Positions 1 through 4,471 of a stretch of 5,066 nt of DNA are shown piece after piece. Source of the stretch: Opitutales bacterium (lineage in GTDB: Bacteria > Verrucomicrobiota > Verrucomicrobiia > Opitutales > Intestinicryptomonadaceae). The position numbers were made by a program, and so were the translations under genes. Location of the stretch: positions 1-5,066 of the forward strand of contig JAFXRX010000355.1 in assembly GCA_017526045.1 (NCBI GenBank), written 5' to 3'. Position 1 is the stretch's first letter, and each line of letters starts with the position of its first letter. Below the pieces are notes generated by a model. That model had not been told where the DNA came from. It ran no database searches and saw only the letters and a program-made list of their open reading frames with translations.

Positions 1-905
1 CACTCGTCGTTTGCGCTGAGCCTTTTCTGCCACTTGTACGACGCGCCGAGCTCGCGCTCCACTTCGACTGTAAACGACGCGGGCGATTCGAGATTTTTAA
101 TCTTGGCGTTCATGGGATTTTCGATTACCCGCGGGGCTGCTGCGATTTCGCCGTTTAGCCTTGCCATGTAGAGCCTGCGCTGGTTGAGGCTGAGCGTGCT
201 GTTGTGCTTTTCGGCGGTTCCCATCGGCACGCCGTCGAAAATTTTTTCGGGGTCGGAAAACATCGAAGTCGGCGAATAGGTGTTGCCTTTGCCGTCGAAG
301 TTGTACGCCATAATCGTATGGTATTTTTTGCCGCTTGCGCCCGTGAAATGGTAGCCGCAGGAATACGGGTAAAGCCCGTCGCCGCCCGCCTGCGTGGTCT
401 GGTCGGGCGAGTGCGTAAGCCCCATGTTGTGCCCGAGCTCGTGGACAAAAGTCGTGCGGCTGCCCGTCGTGCGGTTGACTGCGGAATACATCAAATCTAT
501 GCCCGCATTTTGGGCTCTGCCAAGCCAGGCTATGCCGCCCAAATTCCCCCATGAGGAAGCGGTTGTAATAAAAGAAACCATGTCCGCCTTGCATGACGCG
601 CGCAGGGAGCGTATTTCCGCCGAGTTTGTGACGTTGTTTAAATCCGTCTCGCCGTCGCCCGTGCTCGTGTAGTCCCAGGCGACAGCCCTTACGCAGTTGA
701 GCTCTATGTTGACGCCCGAGTTTGCGTAGAACAAATTCGCCTCCTCGATGATTTCGGTGGCGTACGCCTCGAGGCTGCCGCCGTGGCGCTTTTGGGCGTA
801 GCCCTGCGCGTGGGCGTCGAAAACAATCATGACGTCGATTACCGCGCCGAATGCCGCCGCGCAGGAAAGCGCGAACGCGAAAACCGCCGCGCAAAATTTT
901 TTCAT
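1..905 (-). CDS. Secreted reprolysin-like (metzincin) zinc metalloprotease, C-terminus cut by window edge
   Basis: Read from the ATG at 905 leftwards, 301 codons are open and the gene continues past base 1. Residues 1-21 form a signal peptide (MKK, then an Ala/Phe/Val core, with likely cleavage near AFG-A), so the enzyme is exported. The zinc site is HELGHNMGLTH: H155, H159 and H165 as ligands, E156 as catalytic base, D168 just after. The Met-turn is TIMAY with M199. This is the HExxHxxGxxH metzincin signature of M12B/reprolysin-like bacterial peptidases. The catalytic domain begins directly after the signal peptide (IDVMIVFDAHAQGY), with no propeptide. Cysteines 71, 105 and 183 could form a disulfide. 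From about residue 268 the sequence changes character and ends in a YKWQK stretch typical of an Ig-like domain beginning. The start overlaps the stop of the upstream gene by four bases (ATGA), so translation is probably coupled. Substrate is unknown. Family assignment is secure; specificity is not inferable. Confidence 0.93.
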   Translation of the reverse strand, partial: MKKFCAAVFAFALSCAAAFGAVIDVMIVFDAHAQGYAQKRHGGSLEAYATEIIEEANLFYANSGVNIELNCVRAVAWDYTSTGDGETDLNNVTNSAEIRSLRASCKADMVSFITTASSWGNLGGIAWLGRAQNAGIDLMYSAVNRTTGSRTTFVHELGHNMGLTHSPDQTTQAGGDGLYPYSCGYHFTGASGKKYHTIMAYNFDGKGNTYSPTSMFSDPEKIFDGVPMGTAEKHNSTLSLNQRRLYMARLNGEIAAAPRVIENPMNAKIKNLESPASFTVEVERELGASYKWQKRLSANDE

Positions 906-1444
906 TTTGCGCCCCCTTCCCCCGGGATTGCTACGCCGCAAGGCAGGTTTGGCATTTTTGCCACGTCGCTTTCAATGACGCTCTGCGCGGAGCTTGCCAC
1001 GTCGCAGACGATTTTGTAGTTGTAGTTTTTTTCGGCGTCGTAAATGTTTGCGGTCATCTTGCCGTTTTTCAAAACAGTAATTACCGCGTACGAATTTTCG
1101 CTGCCCGCAATGCTTCCCGAGACTGAAAAAATCCCGAGCGAATTTGTCTTTAGCTTTGAAATTTTTATGTCGAAGCTAACATCGTCGAAGAGCGACAGGC
1201 GCAACGTCGGCAGGTCTTTTTTATTTTCAAGCGACTTCAATTTTTCGACGCCCTCGCTGAAAATTTCTACGCTTTGCACCCTCAATTCGTAGTCCGCCTC
1301 GGGCGCGGAAGCCGATTTTGCCGCGGCAGCCCCGCGCAGCATTGCGCCCCGGTTTTCGGGCGCCGACAAAATTAAAACGTCGGCAAACGACGCCGCGCAA
1401 AAAAACGACGCCGCAAAAAAAGCCAAAATTTTATGCAGCTTCAT
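902..1444 (-). CDS. Small secreted protein resembling a detached metalloprotease propeptide
   Basis: 180 codons. Residues 1-21 are a clear Sec signal peptide (MKLHK, then a Phe/Ala core, cleavage probably at SFA-D). An Ala-rich stretch (38-50) follows. A folded part at about 78-165 contains LRLSLFDDVSFDIKISKL, then a Gly/Ser-rich strand with SGSIAGSENSYAVITVLKNG, then YNYKIVCDV. This order of strands (LFD, a GxIxGxxxS strand, a short NG turn, then a Y-containing strand) resembles the N-terminal prodomain of bacterial reprolysin-like proteases. The tail has LPCGV (C169), 12 residues from the end, reminiscent of the cysteine-switch motif of MMP and ADAM propeptides. The downstream gene encodes exactly the catalytic part such a prodomain would precede, and the two overlap by ATGA. 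The gene call is firm from length, signal peptide and coupling. The propeptide role (inhibitor or folding helper acting in trans) is inference from memory of the family pattern. Otherwise it is a hypothetical exported protein. Confidence 0.85.
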   Translation of the reverse strand: MKLHKILAFFAASFFCAASFADVLILSAPENRGAMLRGAAAAKSASAPEADYELRVQSVEIFSEGVEKLKSLENKKDLPTLRLSLFDDVSFDIKISKLKTNSLGIFSVSGSIAGSENSYAVITVLKNGKMTANIYDAEKNYNYKIVCDVASSAQSVIESDVAKMPNLPCGVAIPGEGGAK

Positions 1445-1461
1445 AACTTTTATGATTTAAA

Positions 1462-1490
1462 AAACTAAACCGCGCGGTTTTTGCAGTCAA
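1462..1490 (-). promoter_or_regulatory. Candidate sigma-70 promoter of the propeptide/protease operon
   Basis: On the minus strand TTGACT (1490-1485, 5 of 6 to consensus) is followed after 17 bases by TAGTTT (1467-1462, 3 of 6). The site lies just after the upstream terminator and just before the ATG at 1444. It would give a leader of only about ten bases. No Shine-Dalgarno sequence precedes the ATG. The -10 box is weak, so the exact start is uncertain. Confidence 0.4.
1467..1480. repeat. 14-bp perfect palindrome inside the promoter spacer, candidate operator
   Basis: AAACCGCGCGGTTT is its own reverse complement and occupies almost the whole spacer between the candidate -35 and -10 boxes of the protease operon. 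A dimeric regulator bound here would block RNA polymerase. The same CCGCGCGG core recurs in the kinase promoter (2838-2845). It is not followed by a T-run typical of a terminator and is placed upstream of a gene, so operator is the better reading. Regulator unknown. Confidence 0.4.
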
Positions 1491-1512
1491 CTTTTTTCAT
1501 AGCTGGCGCCGC

Positions 1513-1543
1513 AAAAAAAATCCGCCGTTTTTTAGGCGGCGGA
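1513..1543 (-). terminator. Rho-independent terminator of the flavodiiron gene
   Basis: Minus-strand reading gives a 7-bp GC-rich stem, TCCGCCG (1543-1537) pairing with CGGCGGA (1527-1521), with a 9-base loop. Eight T residues (1520-1513) follow immediately. It lies 24 bases after the stop of the flavodiiron gene and separates that transcript from the protease operon. The plus-strand side lacks a comparable T-tract, so it is one-directional. Confidence 0.87.
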
Positions 1544-1567
1544 CTGAAATTTTAATAGATTGAATTT

Positions 1568-2743
1568 TTACTTTCCCGAAACTTCCGCGACTTTTGCCGC
1601 TATCGTTTTTGCGAACTTGCCCATCGCCGCCAAGTCGCCCCCCGTCGGAGCCCCCTTAACGATAAAGGACTCGATTTTTTGTATTGCGGGAATTTTCAAA
1701 TTCGCCTCGATTGGCGCGAGCAAATTTCCGCCCCAGCCTATCGAGCCTATTAGCGAGTAGAATTTGAGCTGCGGCTTCAATATCGAAATCAAATACGCCA
1801 AGTAAACCAAGCGCGGGTGCGGCCCCGCCAAAATGCAGGACGTGCCGAAGATAAAGCCCGTTGCGTCTATCAGCTCCTCGGCAATCTCCGCCTCGTTTGC
1901 CTCCATGAGGTCGATTGCCTTCGCGCAAACTCCCAAGCCTTGCAACTGCTTTTCCAAATTGCGCGCCATAGTTTCGGTGTTGCCGTACATCGAAACATAG
2001 GCAATCAAAACCTTGCCCGAAACTTCAGTTGACGTCCATTTTCTGTAGAGATCGAAGATGAATTTTGGGTCTTTGTAAACCGCGCCGTGGCTTGGCAAAA
2101 CCATCGCGGGGTTTATCTGCTCGGCAACGGCCAAATGCTTTCTGCAAAAAGACGCAAAGGGCATCATAATTTCGGCGTAATAGCTTTTGGCTGCGAGCTC
2201 CAGCGCGGGGGAATTGTCGGCGTACAAGTCAAAAGACGTATAGTGCGCGCCGAAGAAATCGCAGGTAAAGAGCATATTTTCCTCGGTCAAATAAGTGAAC
2301 ATTGTGTCGGGCCAATGCGCAAATGCCGCCATGTAAAATCTCAGCGTCTTTCCGCCCAAAGAAACTTCTTCTTTGTCGGCGACAACGCGGATTTTTTCGG
2401 GCTTTGCGCCGAGCATGTTTTTAAGATTTTCAGCGCATTTTGCGGAGCACAAAACTTGCGCTTCGGGGAAAAGTTCAAGAAGCGCGGGTATTAGCGAAGA
2501 ATGGTCCTGCTCGGCGTGGTTTGAGACAATGTAGTCGATTTTTGCATCCGCGGCTTTTATTTCCGCAAGAAATTCGGCGGCGAACGGCGCGTACATTGTG
2601 TCAATCAGCGCGTTTTTTTCCGCGCCCTTTACAAGATAGGAATTGTACGTTGTGCCCTCCCTGAGCGGAACGAGCTGGTCGAACATCTTGCGCTCTTTGT
2701 CGGATATGCCCAAATAAAAAACAGAATCGCTAATTTTTTTCAT
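1568..2743 (-). CDS. fprA: FprA family class A flavodiiron protein (O2/NO reductase)
   Basis: Two-domain cytoplasmic flavoenzyme of 391 residues from the chosen ATG, close to the family norm of about 400. Residues 1-240 form a metallo-beta-lactamase-like domain with the di-iron site HAEQDH (H76, E78, D80, H81), H143 in FAHWPD, D162 in TCDFFG and H219 in LPSHG. All ligands are present, and the first spacings match Moorella FprA. Residues 244-388 form a flavodoxin domain with the FMN phosphate loop SMYGNTE. There is no rubredoxin or flavin reductase extension, so this is class A and needs an external electron donor such as rubredoxin. Class A members reduce O2 to water and/or NO to N2O, protecting anaerobes; which one cannot be read here. 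An alternative ATG at 2773 adds ten residues (MRRFDFFCRY). I chose 2743 because family members begin with the MKKISDSVFYLG-type strand. It is transcribed alone and ends at the 1513-1543 terminator. Confidence 0.97.
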   Translation of the reverse strand: MKKISDSVFYLGISDKERKMFDQLVPLREGTTYNSYLVKGAEKNALIDTMYAPFAAEFLAEIKAADAKIDYIVSNHAEQDHSSLIPALLELFPEAQVLCSAKCAENLKNMLGAKPEKIRVVADKEEVSLGGKTLRFYMAAFAHWPDTMFTYLTEENMLFTCDFFGAHYTSFDLYADNSPALELAAKSYYAEIMMPFASFCRKHLAVAEQINPAMVLPSHGAVYKDPKFIFDLYRKWTSTEVSGKVLIAYVSMYGNTETMARNLEKQLQGLGVCAKAIDLMEANEAEIAEELIDATGFIFGTSCILAGPHPRLVYLAYLISILKPQLKFYSLIGSIGWGGNLLAPIEANLKIPAIQKIESFIVKGAPTGGDLAAMGKFAKTIAAKVAEVSGK

Positions 2744-2795
2744 ATACCGACAAAAAAAATCAAAGCGGCGCATTTTTGCAAAATCTTTTTCTAAA

Positions 2796-2823
2796 AAAAT
2801 AAACGCCGCGCGCGGACAGGCAA
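2796..2823 (-). promoter_or_regulatory. Candidate promoter of the flavodiiron gene
   Basis: On the minus strand TTGCCT (2823-2818, 4 of 6) and TATTTT (2801-2796, 4 of 6) are 16 bases apart. A CCGCGCGCGG palindrome (2806-2815) lies in the spacer. Transcription would begin near 2789, giving a leader of about 45 bases to the ATG at 2743. The surroundings are A/T-tract rich, so alternative -10 boxes exist. Confidence 0.35.
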
Positions 2824-2830
2824 AAAAACA

Positions 2831-2860
2831 TTGAAAGCCGCGCGGCTTTGGGCTTAGAAT
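2831..2860 (+). promoter_or_regulatory. Candidate sigma-70 promoter of the kinase/sigma-factor operon
   Basis: TTGAAA (2831-2836, 5 of 6) and TAGAAT (2855-2860, 5 of 6) are separated by 18 bases, the best promoter match in the window. Transcription would begin near 2867, about 17 bases before the ATG at 2884. This start point also excludes the in-frame TTG at 2848 as the kinase start. The -35 box lies only 7 bases from that of the divergent flavodiiron promoter. Confidence 0.55.
2834..2849. repeat. 16-bp perfect palindrome in the kinase promoter, candidate operator
   Basis: AAAGCCGCGCGGCTTT is perfectly self-complementary, overlaps the end of the -35 box and fills most of the spacer. Its CCGCGCGG core is identical to the palindrome in the protease-operon promoter. 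Placement suggests a repressor site or a site for an activator that twists a long spacer. Whether it is a true operator cannot be told from one genome window. Confidence 0.42.
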
Positions 2861-2883
2861 TATTCAAAACAACATTTTTTAAT

Positions 2884-4452
2884 ATGATAAATTCCTGCAA
2901 AATCGTAAGAGAAATCGGCAGCGGCGGCTACGGCAAAGTGTTTATCGCCGAAGGCGAGGATAAAAAATTATACGCGCTGAAAGAAATATCGTCGGAAAGC
3001 GGAGCGGTAAAGCGGGAATTTGTGGCTCTGCAATTTTACATGCAAAAGCTGAGCAAGCGCCGCCACCCGAGCATCGTCGAGATTTTGGACGCGAAAATCA
3101 AAGACGGCAAAATCCAATACCTGATGCCCCTCGCCGACCCCGCCGACCCCTCCGCGCCCGCCTCGAGCCCAAACTACGAGCCGCTGACGCTCGCAAAGCT
3201 CATACAAATGCGCAAAGACTCCGGAAGAGAATGGTTTTCGTACAGGGAAATTTCCGAAATATTCGCGCCGATTGCAAACGCCGCCGTGCACATCGGGCAA
3301 TGCGGGCTGCTGCACCGCGACATCAAGCCCGAAAACATCCTTTTTATAAACGGCAAGCCGGTTTTAAGCGACATCGGACTAATCGCAAAGGACGAAATGT
3401 CCATAACCGACATCGGCACGCCCATTTACAAGGCGCCGTCGTGGTATCTGTGCACAAACGGCAACCCCGACATGTGGGGGCTTGCCATGACCCTCTACGC
3501 CCTCGCAACAGGCAACCCGCCCGACACAATCGGCCGCCCAAGCTACGCCAAGCCGCTTTCAAACCCGATTTCCAAAAGCGAAAAGGACAACTACCGCATA
3601 TACCATAAAATCATAAACCGCGCCCTCTCCGAAAACCCAAACGAGCGGTTTTTGCGCCTCGGCGACTTTTTGAAGTCGTTTTTGCGCCTCGAAGACTTCC
3701 GCGAAAGCCGCGGCTTTCAAAACAAATTAAAATACGCCGCGGCTTTTCTTTTGGGGATTTGCATAACGCTTGCCGTTTTCCTTTACCCGCAGCTTAAAAA
3801 GAGCTACAACTCCGTTTTGCAGGAGACGCGCAGCCCGATGGAAATTATCGAAGAGGAGGCGAAAAATTCAAAATCCTACCCGCAGCCCTACGAAAAATTC
3901 AACGCCTTTCCCGCGCCCACCGGCAGATATTACTATTCCGACCTGCCCGCCGAAATCGACCAAATAGACTTTTCGGAAATTGCAAAAACATATCCCGCTG
4001 AATCGGTTTTGACTTTGCTCTACTCCAAAATGTACGAGGGCGCGCGCGAAAACGACAATAAAAAAGTCGCGATGTGCGTGCAGGCAATGGACGCCGCCGC
4101 AAAAGCCTACAGCATAAGGCTGAAAGATTCGGAAACTTTCCAGCTGCAGCCGCGCGAAAGCCAGCCCGAAATTTTCGCCGACCTCGAAAAATTCATAAAG
4201 CCGCGCGCCGGCGCGAAGGAAGGCAGGCTTTTAAACCACATGGACATTTTGCAGCTTAACGAGTTTTTCTACGCAAAGGCCCTCTTCAACCTCGGCATGC
4301 CAAACGCCGCCATAAAGGAAATCAACGACTATTTGGAGCACGCAAACTCCTGCAACTACAAATATAAAGTGGAGGCGTCGATTTTGTTTATCTCAATAAA
4401 AAAGCGCATGGCGGAATATATCGGCGAAAAATCGCAGAGAGATTTTTTCTGA
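2884..4452 (+). CDS. Transmembrane Ser/Thr protein kinase with extracytoplasmic TPR-like region
   Basis: 522 residues from the ATG at 2884. Kinase domain, residues about 6-265: glycine loop IGSGGYGKV (12-20), ATP lysine K33 in ALKEI, candidate helix-C glutamate E45, catalytic loop HRDIKPEN (H144, D146, K148, N151), metal-binding D163 in DIG (usual DFG), activation segment GTPIYKAPS (usual APE has Ser), and DMWGLAMTLY. All catalytic residues are kept, so it should be active. A Pro/Ala/Ser-rich insert sits just after the hinge (about 86-100). A tandem 10-residue repeat precedes a single membrane helix (about 282-304). The remaining 218 residues should lie outside the cytoplasmic membrane; their C-terminal part (AKALFNLGMPNAAIKEIND) looks TPR-like. 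The likely role is sensing an outside signal and phosphorylating a cytoplasmic partner, with the sigma factor 19 bases downstream as the obvious candidate. An upstream in-frame TTG (2848) was not used because it precedes the predicted transcript start. Confidence 0.95.
   Translation: MINSCKIVREIGSGGYGKVFIAEGEDKKLYALKEISSESGAVKREFVALQFYMQKLSKRRHPSIVEILDAKIKDGKIQYLMPLADPADPSAPASSPNYEPLTLAKLIQMRKDSGREWFSYREISEIFAPIANAAVHIGQCGLLHRDIKPENILFINGKPVLSDIGLIAKDEMSITDIGTPIYKAPSWYLCTNGNPDMWGLAMTLYALATGNPPDTIGRPSYAKPLSNPISKSEKDNYRIYHKIINRALSENPNERFLRLGDFLKSFLRLEDFRESRGFQNKLKYAAAFLLGICITLAVFLYPQLKKSYNSVLQETRSPMEIIEEEAKNSKSYPQPYEKFNAFPAPTGRYYYSDLPAEIDQIDFSEIAKTYPAESVLTLLYSKMYEGARENDNKKVAMCVQAMDAAAKAYSIRLKDSETFQLQPRESQPEIFADLEKFIKPRAGAKEGRLLNHMDILQLNEFFYAKALFNLGMPNAAIKEINDYLEHANSCNYKYKVEASILFISIKKRMAEYIGEKSQRDFF
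3649..3708 (+). repeat. Imperfect 30-bp tandem duplication in the kinase juxtamembrane segment
   Basis: Two adjacent 30-base units (3649-3678 and 3679-3708) encode FLRLGDFLKS and FLRLEDFRES, identical at 7 of 10 residues. The first 12 bases (TTTTTGCGCCTC) are identical and the rest has diverged. The frame is kept. It lies between the end of the kinase fold and the membrane helix and lengthens the linker by one amphipathic unit. Confidence 0.7.
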
Positions 4453-4471
4453 TTTTGCGAAATAATGGCGT

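Noticed and set aside
863..889. Lipoprotein signal in the protease (ALSC at residues 12-15)
   Set aside because: The -3 position is Ala, not Leu, and a standard signal peptidase I site follows a few residues later, so a strict lipobox is not met.
97..894. Long minus-strand open frame, 265 codons, very Arg/Gly/His-rich
   Set aside because: It lies in another frame of the metalloprotease gene, whose frame contains a signal peptide, zinc motif and Met-turn. The composition is typical of a shadow of GC-rich coding DNA.
902..1444. A frameshift splitting one protease gene into two
   Set aside because: The downstream frame begins with a complete signal peptide directly at the ATGA overlap. A broken single gene would not carry a second signal peptide between propeptide and catalytic domain.
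1568..2773. Earlier ATG of the flavodiiron gene at 2773
   Set aside because: The extra ten residues (MRRFDFFCRY) do not fit the family start, and the internal ATG at 2743 precedes the conserved first strand. Not fully excluded, since the predicted transcript starts upstream of both.
2765..2809. Inverted repeat GCGGCG (2765-2770) and CGCCGC (2804-2809) in the flavodiiron leader
   Set aside because: Only six base pairs with a 33-base loop. In such GC-rich trinucleotide-biased DNA this is expected by chance, and it would overlap the promoter region.
2834..2849. Palindrome as a terminator hairpin
   Set aside because: No gene ends just before it on either strand, no T-tract follows directly, and it sits within a good promoter.
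2848..2883. Upstream TTG start for the kinase
   Set aside because: It lies inside the palindrome and promoter spacer, upstream of the predicted transcript start. The ATG at 2884 begins just before the glycine-loop strand.
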